Shown here: one piece after another, positions 46,071 through 57,950 of the stretch
Numbering within the stretch: the stretch's first letter is position 1
How the letters are laid out: the number at the start of each line of letters is the position of its first letter
Assembly: GCF_901000735.1 (NCBI RefSeq)
Contig: NC_081545.1
Span: 744,001 to 808,000, forward strand
Origin: Corylus avellana
Taxonomy: Eukaryota > Streptophyta > Magnoliopsida > Fagales > Betulaceae
DNA: 64,000 bases
Direction: 5' to 3'
The notes under the pieces: model-generated
What the model was told of the DNA's origin: nothing
What the model saw: only the letters and a program-made list of their open reading frames with translations
Database searches by the model: none
Position numbers and translations under genes: made by a program

Positions 46071-46520
46071 TATATCTGCTCTTTCTTTGGACTTCCAATA
46101 TATTAAGAATACACACTTATTAAAACCTAATGTGGCACGGCAAAATCTTCCATAGGGAATGATCAAATTCATACGAGAAATGTTAGTCAATCTCTCATTT
46201 TATTCTCATCCCCTTCACTACGATCACTCGAGGTTCAATTCTCAAAGGCTGCATACTTGGCTAGAGCCTAGAGGCTTGAGCATACGCCAAAATGATCAAC
46301 ACAACTTGCTATGCTTGCCTGAGGCTGGACATAAGGAAGGCTCTGTTTGCCCATGGACTCAAAAAAAGTCTCATACTATTTCTCTAAAAATCAATCCCTA
46401 ACATTCTTATTTTTTACATCACATAAATTACTTTTTATTACTATTCAAATAAAAAAAATACTAAAAACATATATTTTTTTTCTTTTCACCTTTTTCATTA
46501 AAATCTGTTACAGTTCTAAG

Positions 46521-46910
46521 CAGAGACGGAGGGAGGGGGGGACCGGGGTAGGCCATGGTCCCCCCCAAAATAAGGAAAATAATAATAATAATAAAGTTTT
46601 AAGTTTAGTCATTTGGGTCCCTCCAAAAAAAAAAAAAAAAAAATTGGCCCTATTCTTAGATTTTTTTGGCCATATCCAATAAAAACTGTTGGCCTTATTC
46701 TTAATTTTTTTGGGCCATATCCATTAAGTTTTTTTTTTTTTTTTTTGATTCTTACTTTCAAATGTCAATTTTTCGCCTTACTGCAGCTTCCTTTGGCTTA
46801 TAAAACACCAAAATATATATTTTTTTATAAAAAATTTTAAAGAACCTAAAAAAAAAAAAAAAAAAAAATTTGGCTGGCCCCCTCCCATAAAATTTCCTGG
46901 CTCCATCCCT
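46521..46910. mobile_element. Small DNA transposon with 9-bp target duplication
   Basis: AGTTCTAAG at 46512-46520 is repeated at 46911-46919. Inside, the left end CAGAGACGGAGGGAGGGGGG and the right end CCTGGCTCCATCCCT are imperfect inverted repeats. GGGGTAGGCCATGGTCCCCC lies near the left end. Length is 390 bp with no coding capacity. Confidence 0.75.
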
Positions 46911-46983
46911 AGTTCTAAGCCACTTCCTTTTTCAAGGCCAATAGCAAACATAGGTCAGAGAATGTCAGCCCTTCTTATATGGA

Positions 46984-47146
46984 GAATGATCCTCTCCATT
47001 TCATTTGAAATAGAATGGATCTATTTAGTTATTTTAAGAGGCATTTTTGTCTAAATGAAAAATAGAGAGCCTAGAAATGACAAAATTGCACCCTAAAAAC
47101 AACTAACTTATTCTTTTCCATTCCAAATGAACTAGAGAGGATCCAA
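46984..47146. mobile_element. MITE-like palindrome, GATCCTCTCCATTTCATTTG family
   Basis: The left end GATCCTCTCCATTTCATTTG pairs with the right end (CATTCCAAATGAACTAGAGA then GGATCC). Inner arms (TTAGTTATTTTAAG / AAAACAACTAAC) pair loosely. Related to 22676-22862 and 41412-41576. Confidence 0.6.
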
Positions 47147-47752
47147 GTCCTTGTGATGTGGCTTCAAGATGTCGTGCATCGATGTTGGAAGCCTATTTTG
47201 TTTAATAAAATGATATATGTTTTTAAAGCAAATAAAAAATACATATTTTCTTATTATACTGAGAGTACATAAACAGTTACCTGGTCGTTAATTTATTAAA
47301 GTGGATGTTAAAGATGTTTTATGTTGGAATGATTTACCTTTTTTTTTTTTGAATTGATGTTGGAATGATTTACCTCATGTCAAGCATATGTACGATATTC
47401 CGTGCATATAATAAAAGAAATCGGGATATGAGAATCTAATAAAACTGTAATTTAATTCTTACCAATTTATTAAACTAAAATCTTTGAAGGAAACAAATAC
47501 ATTAATTACATTAACAATTACCGATGATCATTTTTTTTTTTAAAGAAAAAAAAAAAAACAATTACTTAAGGGGAGAACGATTTGAACTAACAACATTCGT
47601 TTCATGAGGCATGACCTCATCTGATTGAACTACCATTTGAGAACATTTGAGGATCCGGATTTCTTATAATTGGAAATCTCTTATAATTACGGACTTCCTA
47701 TAATTGAATAGACACTTGGGAGGGGCAAAATCTATTATTGTTATTATTATTA
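47147..47752. other. Intergenic, includes possible tRNA-derived SINE on minus strand
   Basis: On the minus strand, 47650 to 47578 reads TGGTAGTTCAATCAGATGAG and then TTAGTTCAAATCG. These resemble the A and B boxes of a tRNA promoter spaced about 35 bp apart. A T-rich tract follows. The resemblance is partial, so the SINE call is tentative. Near-duplicate phrases (TTGGAATGATTTACCT) occur at 47323 and 47361. Confidence 0.3.
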
Positions 47753-47926
47753 GGGAAATGTTTGGTGTTCTTTTAGTATTCTCCTAGTGTTATTTTAATT
47801 GTGATATGACTTTTAAAATCACCAATAGATTAATAATGATAATCTTAAATTCAACGGTAATTTTAAAAGTCACATCACAATTGGAAGAACACTAGGAAAA
47901 CACTAGAAGAACACATAGCATTTCCC
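47753..47926. mobile_element. MITE inserted in an ATT microsatellite
   Basis: Terminal inverted repeats GGGAAATGTTTGGTGTTCTT and AAGAACACATAGCATTTCCC, with CTAGTGTT / AACACTAG inside. Both flanks are TTA/ATT repeats (to 47752 and from 47927), so the target duplication is hidden in the microsatellite. Total length is 174 bp. Confidence 0.8.
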
Positions 47927-49749
47927 TTATTATTATTATTATTATTATTATTATTTTATATTTTCAACATCAAAAGATTTTTTTTTTTTTTTTTGGAGGG
48001 GGGGCCTTGTCTCTAATAAAAAAATTGTTGGATTTTGTTTTTTTAAATAAAATAAATCGGGGAGATTACCTCAAGTGAAAAGTAACAAAAATTCTTTCAT
48101 AATTTTGCAATACTCGCCATTTATTTTTACAAAAAAGAAAAAAATTAAATTAAATCACTTGATACAAACAATAATCATCAAAATAACACAAAGATATGAA
48201 ATCGAAATTCCTGCAATTTGCTAGCACATTGTGTGAGAACTCAAAGAACTTATTTTCTCAAATAAATTTAAAATTGTCAGATCAACTAAACAAATAAATT
48301 TTTTAGAATGTTGATATTACTCACGCCAGCGTGAGTGTACAGTACCTCACACTGATGTGAACAGTAGTAAAAAAATATTTAAAAAATGTTGAAATAGTAA
48401 TTTTGATTACTGTTTACATAGCGTGAAGTACTGTGTACTCACATTGGCTTGTATAATATCACCGCCCAATTTCTTATGATCTCTCTCTAATTTGAACAAA
48501 TTCCTAATTATCCTTATTCCAAAATCTGATGCCCACACAACAGTGCTGCCTGAGCTTCACATGGGTTAATCTCTGTTTCTCAATCCAATGAACGAACCCA
48601 ACGTTTATCCCCACCATATATATATTATATTATATATATATATATATATATATTCTAGGCTATCCACGACTATATTACCTCAGCAGAAGAAGCGCAAGCA
48701 GTGGCATTTTGAGCTCACCTTTAAAGAGTACTGTAGTAGTAGAAGATAGTACATAGTTACAAGAATACTGTATTAAAATGAAATAAAACCCATGTAGGAG
48801 GACAGTGTCAGAGTCCTTTATATATATATACACACACACATACAGTATTATCAACATATTGTGATTTCTCTTGTAAACTTTTGTAGGCTCTTGATTTATG
48901 GGTAAGCTGCAGAAATCAGGTCGGTTTCACGTGTTGCTCATCCATGCCCTGCAAATTTGATGGTCAGTAACACCCATCACTTTCCCACCGTCTTATTAGG
49001 AACTCTCTGGTTATTTTTTTAGGAGTACTTGTTTTGGTTTTTGTTTTTTTATGGAACTTTGTGAAGTCTCTCGGCCTTGGGATTTGAATTCTGTTTTAAA
49101 TGTATTTTGAACGACAATTTGTGGGTAATGAGGTATTAGCAATCAGTTTCGATTACTTAAACACGCCATAGAAGTGGGTTTCTGCTCTGGGTTTGACGAT
49201 TTTGTCGTTATCTGCTGAGTTTGTGGAATATTGTGATCTGGGATTCGGTTTTTTGAGGGAGGTGAACCCACTGGGGAGATGTTCTGAGAGAATCCTTTCT
49301 GGATGAGAGATGACACTTTTTCTTTTTCTTCTTGGTGGCCTTTTGGTTGAGAATAGACTCATGAGGACTATGTGAATTGAAGTACTCTTTTTTGTTTTTG
49401 GAGCTTTTCACGGGTTCATGGGATTTTAAATGGTAAAAGGGGCTGCTTTTTGGGATTGAAATGGTGGTGCGCTTTACTGTTTTCAACTTTCATGATGATT
49501 CCTGGTCCGGTAGATTCCGGCTGACAAAAAGTAGGTAATTTGATATGGGTTTTGAGTTTGGTTTTTGTTGATGCTGATAATTTACTGGTTTTATTTGTTG
49601 GGAGCACATAATTGGCATTTCTATGTTTGGGGATTTACACTTTAGTTCCCTGGTTTTCCATTATTTCATGTACAAGGAGGGTTGGGTCGATTGAAATTAT
49701 TAGTGGGGGAAGAAAAAGAGAGAAACTGGAGAGGAAGGAGGGTTGAAAG
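47927..49749. other. Upstream region and 5' leader of PHYC
   Basis: Contains the MITE at 48312-48461, a sequence (48225-48300) that recurs in PHYC intron 1, and (TA)n at about 48622-48652. The leader probably begins after about 48500. GGGTAAGC near 48901 may be a leader-intron donor, but its acceptor is not clear. Minus-strand frames here are shadows. Confidence 0.45.
48312..48461. mobile_element. MITE with TGATATTA ends
   Basis: Left TGATATTACTCACGCCAGCG with GTGTACAGTACCTCACACT; right GTGAAGTACTGTGTACTCAC with TGTATAATATCA. The arms pair for about 55 bp with mismatches around an A/T-rich centre. Confidence 0.7.
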
Positions 49750-52700
49750 ATGTCATCAAAGTCGACGAACAAGACCACTTGCTCTAGGAGCAGTTCTGCT
49801 GCAAGACATGGGGCCCGTGTGGTTACACAGACCCCCATCGATGCAAAGCTTCATGGAGAGTTTGAAGAATCCGAACAGGGTTTTAATTACTCCACTTCAA
49901 TTGACTTCAATATCTCAAGTTCCACTAGCAATGTCCCCTCCTCCACTGTATCAGCTTACCTCCAAAAGATGCAGAGAGGAAGCCTCATTCAACCGTTCGG
50001 ATGCATGATTGCTGTGGAGGAGCAGAACTTCGCTGTTCTTGCGTATAGCGAAAATGCTCCCGAAATGTTGGACTTGGCTCCACATGCCGTTCCAAGCATC
50101 GAGCAGAAAGAAGCTCTGACTTTTGGAACAGATGTTCGAACACTCTTTCGGTCCTCAGGTGCAACTGCTTTGCAGAAAGCAGTCAACTTTGGGGAAGTGA
50201 ATCTTCTCAATCCCATATTGGTTCATTGTAAAACCTCAGGTAAGCCCTTTTACGCAATTCTGCATCGAATTGATGTTGGGTTAGTTATAGATTTGGAACC
50301 AGTGAATCCAGCTGACGTGCCGGTGACTGCTGCTGGGGCATTGAAATCTTATAAGCTAGCGGCCAAAGCCATCTCAAGGTTGCAGTCTTTACCGAGTGTG
50401 AACATATCACTGTTATGTGATGTTTTGGTTAAGGAAGTTATTGATTTAACTGGTTATGATCGTGTAATGGTGTATAAATTTCATGAAGATGAGCATGGGG
50501 AAGTTGTAGCTGAGTGCCACAGACCTGACCTTGAACCTTATCTCGGTTTACATTACCCGGCTACTGATATACCACAAGCTTCAAGATTCCTATTCATGAA
50601 GAACAAGGTTAGAATGATATGCGATTGTTTGGCGCCTCCAGTTAAAGTAATTCAAGACAAGAGATTGTCTCGGCCAATGAGCCTTTCTGGATCTACGTTG
50701 AGATCTCCTCATGGTTGTCATGCACATTATATGGCAAATATGGGCTCCATTGCATCTCTTGTCATGGCAGTGACTATCAACGAAGATGACAATGAGAGGG
50801 AGAGTGATCAGCAGAAGGGAAGAAAACTGTGGGGTTTGGTTGTTTGCCATCACACAAGCCCTCGTTTTGTTCCATTTCCTTTGAGGTATGCTTGTGAGTT
50901 CTTGATTCAAGTTTTCGGCGTACAGATCAACAAAGAAGTGGAGTTGGCTGCTCAACTGAGGGAGAAGCATATTTTGCGAACTCAAACCGTGCTTTGTGAC
51001 ATGCTTCTTAGAGATGCTCCTGTAGGTATTGTTACCCAATCACCTAATGTAATGGATCTTGTCAAGTGTGATGGAGCTGCACTATACTACAGGAAGAAAT
51101 TTTGGTTGCTTGGGGTCACCCCGACAGAGGCACAAGTTAGAAATATAGCTGAATGGCTTCTCGAGTACCATAGTGGGAGCACAGGTTTAAGTACTGATAG
51201 CCTTATGGACGCTGGCTACCCAGGTGCTTCAGGCCTCGGAGATGAAGTTTGTGGGATGGCAGCTGTTAGGATTACTTCAAAGGATTTCCTGTTTTGGTTC
51301 CGGTCGCACACTGCAAAGGAAATCAAGTGGGGTGGTGCGAAACATGACCCTGATGACAAGGACGATGGAAGAAAGATGCACCCCAGATCATCGTTCAAGG
51401 CTTTTCTGGAGGTGGTTAAGCATCGGTGCCTACCTTGGGAAGATGTGGAAATGGATGCCATCCATTCCTTACAGCTGATATTGAGGGGATCTTTGCAAGA
51501 TGAGGTTGTGGAGGATGAGTCTAAAATGATTGTAAATGTTCCATCGGTTGATGACAGGATACAGAGAGTGGATGAATTGCGCATCGTCACAAATGAAATG
51601 GTTCGCCTGATTGAGACAGCTGCAGTCCCTATTTTGGCTATCGACGCCTCTGGTAGTATAAATGGGTGGAATACAAAAGCAGCTGAACTAACAGGACTGT
51701 CTGTTGAGAAAGCCATTGGTATGTCCTTAACTGATCTTGTCTGGGATGATTCAGTTGAAGTGGTAAAGAATCTCCTCATCTTGGCTTCGCAAGGTGACAC
51801 TGCTCTCTATCTTTTTTATCTAGCTTTTTAGTTGCATATCATGCTATTAATGGAATGCTTTGTGCTTATCAGATGAAAAAATTGCAAGACTGGTGTTCTA
51901 TGATTTTAGATATGTAGTTATGATGAGAGAGATTTGTACATTTGTTCCCCTCTATTCATGTTCTCTACATTGAAGTATGTGATTTCAGCATGGTCAAAAC
52001 AGACAGTTTCTTTATCTATGCAATTACTTCGAAAGATAAAGAAGCATATTAAGAGATGGACTTAATAAGTGAAAGTAAACATGTACATGAGTTCTTGAGT
52101 TCTTTAAGTCCTTGAGTTCTCTCCCAACACATTGTGAGAGAACCCAAGGACTTATTTTCTCAAATAAATTTTAAATTGTCGGATCAACTATTGAAACAAG
52201 TAAATTTCTTATTACTTATCAAAAAAAACATGGTACATGAATTCAGATGTGTTGTCATTATTAGGAGCTTCTCGTCTGGATTTTTACTTAAGGTCTTTTA
52301 TTTTGTTGTTCTCGTATTTTCGTTTATTGCTTCCCAGTTTATGAACTTCACGAAGGTCTAAATAGTCAAATTATTATTGCTTTTGTTGTGTGTAGTCTGG
52401 GTGCGGCTTTCTAACCCACTTTATTAATTGTATAGTATAAAGAGAAATTATATATAAACTCCTTAGGTCAACGCGCTTTTATTAAAAACTCCCTAGGTGT
52501 TTTTTTTTCGGAAATTGACTCCCTGGGTCAATCGAAACTACAATAAACTCCCTACCGTCAACAATTTTTAACAGTCGTTAGTGCTACTCAAAACTTCCCG
52601 TTTTACTTCATTAAAATATTAATTTTTTATTAATTTAATTTAAAAAATTAAATCTAAAAAAATAATAATTAAAGGGCCACCCCCTCCAACCCCTATGGGG

Positions 52701-55700
52701 TGGCCCATGGGGTGGCTCGAGCCACGCCTTGGGTGGCTTGGGGTGGAGGGGTGGCCTGCGGGCCACCCCAAACNNNNNNNNNNNNNNNNNNNNNNNNNNN
52801 NNNNNNNNNNNNNNNNNNNNNNNNNNNNNNNNNNNNNNNNNNNNNNNNNNNNNNNNNNNNNNNNNNNNNNNNNNNNNNNNNNNNNNNNNNNNNNNNNNNN
52901 NNNNNNNNNNNNNNNNNNNNNNNNNNGGGGGGGGGAGTGGTGGCCACCCTTCAATTTTTTTTTTTCTTTCTTTTTTAAGATTTAATTTTTTAAATTAAAT
53001 TAATATTGTAATGAGGTAAAATGGAGAGTTTTGAGTAGCACTAACGACTGTTAAAATTTTTTGACGGTAGGGAGTTTATTGTAATTTCGATTGACCTAGG
53101 GAGTCAATTTCCGAAAAAAAACACCTAGGGAGTTTTTAATAAAAGCGCGTTGACCTAAGGAGTTTATATATAATTTCCCTAGTATAAATTATGTCGTGTC
53201 CCACTCAATGTATTGTTGAAAATACATGAATATTTGAAATAAAATAATATGGTGCATCAACCCCACCCTTTCTGTTCTACCCATCACATGCACGTCGGAT
53301 AAATGGAAAAACTACAGTTATACATCAAATCCTTTTTTGACTGGTAATATGATTTAGTTTTTGTATGTAAGAACTATGTGCCTGGTTTATAGAATGAAAG
53401 CTTGTATAACTGTAGAATGAAAGCTTGTATAACTGTAGAATGAAAGCTTGTATATCTTATGTTCAGTCAGTTACTCCTCTTCCCAATTACTTATATGTTG
53501 TACAACTTTGCTTCTCGAGGTTCATCTCAACTGTATTTTCTGCTCCATGTCCTATTGTGTTCTTCTATTCTAATGATTTTTGTGCTAGACCATCTAATCT
53601 GATATTAAAATGGCAGGTGTAGAAGAGCGAAATATTGAAATTAAACTTAGAACATATGGTCCTCAGGAACACAATGGTCCTGTAATCTTGGTTGCTAATT
53701 CATGTTGCAGCCGGGATACAAAAGAAAATGTTGTAGGGGTTTGCTTTGTTGGTCAAGATGTTACAAAACAAAAGGTTATTTGGGACAAATATACACGTAT
53801 GCAAGGTGACTATGTTGGAATTGTGCGGAGCCCTTCTGCACTTATTCCTCCAATTTTTATGACTGATGAGCATGGCCGATGCTTGGAATGGAATGATGCT
53901 ATGCAAAAATTGTCTGGTTTGAGGAGGGAAGAGGCAATTGACCAGATGCTTCTTGGGGAGGTTTTCACTGTAAAATATTTTGGTTGTCGGGTTAAAGATC
54001 ATGACACATTAACCAAGCTAAGGATACTACTTAATGGGGTAATTGCGGGCCATGATTCTGATAAGTTGTTATTTGGATTCTATGATAAGCAGGGTAATTA
54101 TGTTGAAGCGTTACTTTCTGCTAGTAAAAGGACTGATTTCGAGGGAAAGGTTACTGGTGTTTTGTGCTTTCTGCATGTGGCTAGTCCAGAACTTCAGTAT
54201 GCTCTTCAGGTGCAGAGGATATCAGAACAGGCTGCTGCTGATAGCATCAAAAAACTAGCATATATTCGTCGAGAAATCAGAAAGCCTCTTAATGGGGTTA
54301 TGTTTATGCAGAATTTAATGGGATCTTCTGATTTAAGCAAAGAGCAGAAGCAGCTACTTAAGACGACCTCGTTGTGTCAGGAACAATTAGCTAAAGTTGT
54401 TGATGACACTGATATTGAAAGTATTGAGGAATGGTATGGCCTTTTAGCTCGAGCATCTGTTGGCATGCTTGTGTACTTAATCAGTATATATGTTTCAATA
54501 TTGAACTAGTAATTATCATTCTTGATGTAGTGGTTGCTGACAAAAAAAATATACACATTCACTATATCTTGCTGTGTCAATTTTACCTTATGGTCTCTCC
54601 TCCGAGAAATTCATTAGTTTCTTGTGATCCATTAAAAGGAATGTGACTTGAGGTCCATTATGGTCTTAGACCCAATTGCTGTATGTACGATATGGTTTGT
54701 CCTGTAAACATTGTCTTGGGTTCTGTCTCCACCTGTAAATCATTCATGGCCTAGTCGCATCTTTACTCATTATTTACCCATACATGTACATTTCTAGATT
54801 TCAAATTGCATTTTAAATTGCCCTTCTCTTTTTGCTTATTGCATGTTGTGTGAAGCTCGGTGTGTATTCTATTAGCTTGCTTTTCTTGCATTGTTGTTGT
54901 TGATTTTATGCCTTCTGAAAAGCCTTTGGATCTTTGGGCTACCTGTTTGCAGCTACATGGAAATGAGATCTGCTGAATTTAACCTCGGGGAAGCTCTTGA
55001 AGCTGTCATGAATCAAGTTATGAGTATGTGCCAGGAGCGCCAGGTGCAGGTCATGCTTGATTCACCTGCTGAAGTGTCATCGATGCACTTATATGGAGAC
55101 AACTTGAGGCTTCAGCAGGTCCTTTCACATTTTTTGACTAATGCACTCCTCTTCACCCCTGCAATAGAAGGATCATTTATTTCATTTAGAGTGATTCCAA
55201 GGAAGGAACGTATAGGGACGAAAATGCACATTGTCCATCTTGAATTTAGGTAATTCCATTCATACCTTTAAATATTCTATAGTTTATATTGCCAAATCAA
55301 AAACTGTCAAGGTTTATATTGCTTAAATGTGTTTCCATATAAGTTCAATAACGAGTAATTATCAGATCAAATGACAATATCTTTTTTTTTTTGATAAGTC
55401 AGATCAAATGACAATATCTGAATGATGGATTGAATATCATCATCATCTTCAAGTCATCTAGAAATAGCACCAATTCAAAGTTGTGTTCTTCACCAAAAAA
55501 ATGTAAAAAGGAATCAAGTATGTGTTTGAGGCTCAATAGTACATCTAAACTGTATCCCATGAGGGTCTTTGTTCAATAAATTAAGGGACTTGGATACTGC
55601 ATTACAAATTTACAAGGATATTAGGGTGGATATCAGGTGTATGAGATGAGTATTTTAAAAACCCAACTTTCTGTTACTGTGAGTACTCTGATGCATGTAT

Positions 55701-57433
55701 GCCTATTGCTACTCAATACTTGTGGAAGAAAGGCTGCAATGGCAGCGCCCTTGTTACATATGTTGAGCCATAGTTATCCATTTTCAGAAGGATGGGTGAG
55801 AAACTTATTATATCTTTTCGAAAATGGGAAAACATCTTCAGAAACGAACTTGAGAATGTCCAAAGTTATGGGAAGAAGATTTTAGAATGCATTAGGAACC
55901 AACTTAGAGTAATTCCAAAACATGTGGGTAAACAATGCATTTGATAATAGAGAGCCCCTACTGTCGAGACCTGGTGTAAACAAGCCATTTTACAGCACCC
56001 AAACACCATGTGACACATCATCCATTTAAGAAAAATGCAAAAAATGAAAGTGAGATCAACCACACCAAATCAAAAGAGAGAGAGAAAAAAAAATCCCATA
56101 GCCGGCGAACCCAGGCCAGACCCACGTCGTGGGTCTGGCCAGATACCCATGGCGTGGGGCGTGGCTGGCGTGACCCACGGGTCTGACCAGCCGTGACCCG
56201 CTTCAAACCTGCTGTAACCCGCCTCAAAACCCATTTCTAATGCCCCAAAACCTGTTTATAATGCCTCAAAACTCGTTTCTAATGCCTTAAAACCCATTTC
56301 TAATGCCTCAGAACTCAATTTTGGATTCAAAATTAAAACTTAGAGATGGAAAGTTAACCCTTTAAGGATTTTATCACCCTAAAGGCCGGAAAGGGTGACC
56401 CAGCCAGACCCACGGCGCTGGCCGTGTGTTGCTGGTCTGGCCAGCCATGGGTCTGGCCCCATGTGTGGCTGGTCTGGCCAGCTGTGGGTCACGGCCAGAC
56501 CCATGGCCAGCGCTAGGTCTCTTTTCTTCTTTCTCTTGTCTTCATCTGGTGAATTGGGGTGTAGTTTAATTTTGTGCACTTGTTGTGCTTTTGCTTATGT
56601 GGCAGTTATTGATTGGGCGCTGTAAATAGGGGGTTTTTAAGGCTCATCCGGACCAAAGTTAAACTCTTGATAATATGTATTCCAATTGTGCCAATTGTTT
56701 TTACCCTTTCTCTGCCATCTGTAACCCTCTCCAAAAAGTTTTTTTTTTTTTTTTTTCACTAGTGTCCTTTTCATTTCCTCATGCCTATCCTTTATGTTAT
56801 TTCTGCATCTTTCATCACATAGTTGAATGCTTAAGAATACAATATCAAGGATAAAGACCATGGCATATAGATGTACCATATGTTAATTAGTCTAAAGAGA
56901 AACTTGGAACAGCACAAATTTGGTGAAACGTTGGAAGCATGGATTAGAAATTTTTTAGGGCATTAATTAAGTGATTTCAGAATATTTGCAGTTCTTTCTA
57001 TAGTTTTGTGTTGTTACCTTCTATCATATGCAAATGAGGTACGTACTCGAACATGAAACTAAGACAAAATAGAACAATATCATTCTACATGACCTTAACA
57101 TTGTGTTTAATATTCTGTGCCATGTGACATGCATCACAATTATCCTGACTAATTGTTGGGAAGTGAAAAAGGAAAAAGAATCCATTAGGACTCAATGAGT
57201 TTAATGGTGTTTAACATGGCAGGATCGCCCATCCGGCACCTGGGGTTCCAGAAAATCTAATTCAAGAGATGTTTCACCACAGCCACGGTCTCTCGAGGGA
57301 AGGTCTCGGCCTATGCATAAGTCAAAAGCTTGTGAAGATCATGAATGGCACTGTGCAATATATGAGGGAAGCAGAGAGATCATCCTTTATAATTCTTATT
57401 GAATTTCCCTTGGCTCGCCACATTGAGAGATGA
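49750..57433 (+). CDS. PHYC: Phytochrome C photoreceptor
   Basis: Red/far-red light receptor that acts as a dimer in cytosol and nucleus. Exons 49750-51793, 53617-54433, 54953-55249 and 57223-57433, all GT-AG and in frame, give 1122 aa (Arabidopsis PHYC is about 1110). N-terminus [20 protein letters not shown] is Ser/Thr-rich. The PAS/GAF/PHY photosensory core spans about 65-600: [19 protein letters not shown], the chromophore-attachment Cys323 in [21 protein letters not shown], and KWGGAKHDP in PHY. Two PAS repeats follow ([13 protein letters not shown] near the end of exon 1; [18 protein letters not shown] in exon 2). The histidine-kinase-related domain has [15 protein letters not shown] in exon 3 and [20 protein letters not shown] in exon 4. 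PHYC is chosen over PHYA/B/E because exon 1 reads [17 protein letters not shown] and [16 protein letters not shown] as in PHYC. Introns 1 and 3 hold transposons. Confidence 0.96.
52441..53179. mobile_element. Long-TIR foldback element with GC core and gap, in PHYC intron 1
   Basis: Ends AGAGAAATTATATATAAACT and AGTTTATATATAATTTCCC are inverted. The arms stay complementary for more than 200 bp (CTCCCTAGGTG / CACCTAGGGAG; CTCCCTACCGTCAA / TTGACGGTAGGGAG; GTCGTTAGTGCTACTCAAAA / TTTTGAGTAGCACTAACGAC). Direct repeats TAGTATAA flank it at 52433-52440 and 53180-53187. The core (52674 onward) is GC-rich GGGTGGC/GGCCACCC text, interrupted by N. The 8-bp duplication fits a hAT-type element; no coding capacity is seen. 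Confidence 0.8.
52774..52926. other. Assembly gap (153 N) in the GC core
   Basis: 153 N lie between GGGCCACCCCAAAC and a G-run. The gap sits at the centre of a large palindrome, a place where assembly or sequencing commonly fails, so real length and content are unknown. Confidence 0.97.
53391..53459 (+). repeat. 23-bp tandem repeat, three copies, PHYC intron 1
   Basis: AGAATGAAAGCTTGTATAAC begins units at 53391, 53414 and 53437; the third copy changes near its end (TATATCTT). It lies about 160 bp before the exon 2 acceptor. Confidence 0.85.
55950..56640. mobile_element. Element with GGTCTGGCC core in PHYC intron 3
   Basis: The left end ATTTTACAGCACCCAAACAC with GTGACACATC pairs with the right end GATTGGGCGCTGTAAATAGG with CTTATGTGGCAG. 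Two GC-rich blocks (56100-56215 and 56385-56515) repeat GGTCTGGCCAG/CTGGCCAGACC. Between them lies a 21-bp tandem repeat (56221-56320). Exact ends and a target duplication were not established. Confidence 0.5.
56221..56320 (+). repeat. 21-bp tandem repeat, about 4.5 copies
   Basis: Units of the form GCCTCAAAACCCATTTCTAAT follow one another from 56221 with one to three changes each, fading out at AACTCAATTTTGG. Confidence 0.8.
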
Positions 57434-57950
57434 ATTTCACAAACAAACTAGCAGATGTTGGCCAAATAAAGTCAATGGCATGCCCATAAAAGGAGTGCCT
57501 ATATAGCTAGAGTTGGACCAGGGATTGTACAGAGGCTGGATGATGCTTGAATTTTGTGCTGCCCAATTTTGGAAACTGGATTGATGACCAGAAAATGCTG
57601 AACAGGTGAGTTGAAGAGCAGTAACTGTTTCTGATGTTTCTAGAAGTAAAGAACATGTTCACTAAAACCCTTCTCACAACCTCAAGCATCTGGATCCTTT
57701 CTGTAACTTCTTTTGTTGTAACATCGTTCCTCAATTAAGTTAGCTTTGTTTTGGGAAGAGCTCACTGACTAAAGCCTTCAGCGTTTAAATCTCTCCCTCT
57801 CCCTCTCCCTCTCTCCCTCTCATCTATGAAGAGTGCAGTCTGGGGTGTTGAATAAACCAAGGAAAGGGTTGTTGTATCATGTTTGGAAGTGAATCAATAG
57901 AAGTGTATATTAATTTTGGCAACAAGGCAATTACAAGATGCATAAGGTTA

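Noticed and set aside
50590..51800. Long minus-strand frames opposite PHYC exon 1
   Set aside because: Antisense shadows of a well-supported coding exon; no family resemblance or own start context.
52640..52998. Frames reading through the run of N in PHYC intron 1
   Set aside because: Artefacts of the gap; the residues inside are undefined.
54200..54320. Loss of the phosphoacceptor histidine in the PHYC kinase-related domain as an anomaly
   Set aside because: Plant phytochromes commonly lack this histidine (here [12 protein letters not shown]), so it is normal for the family.
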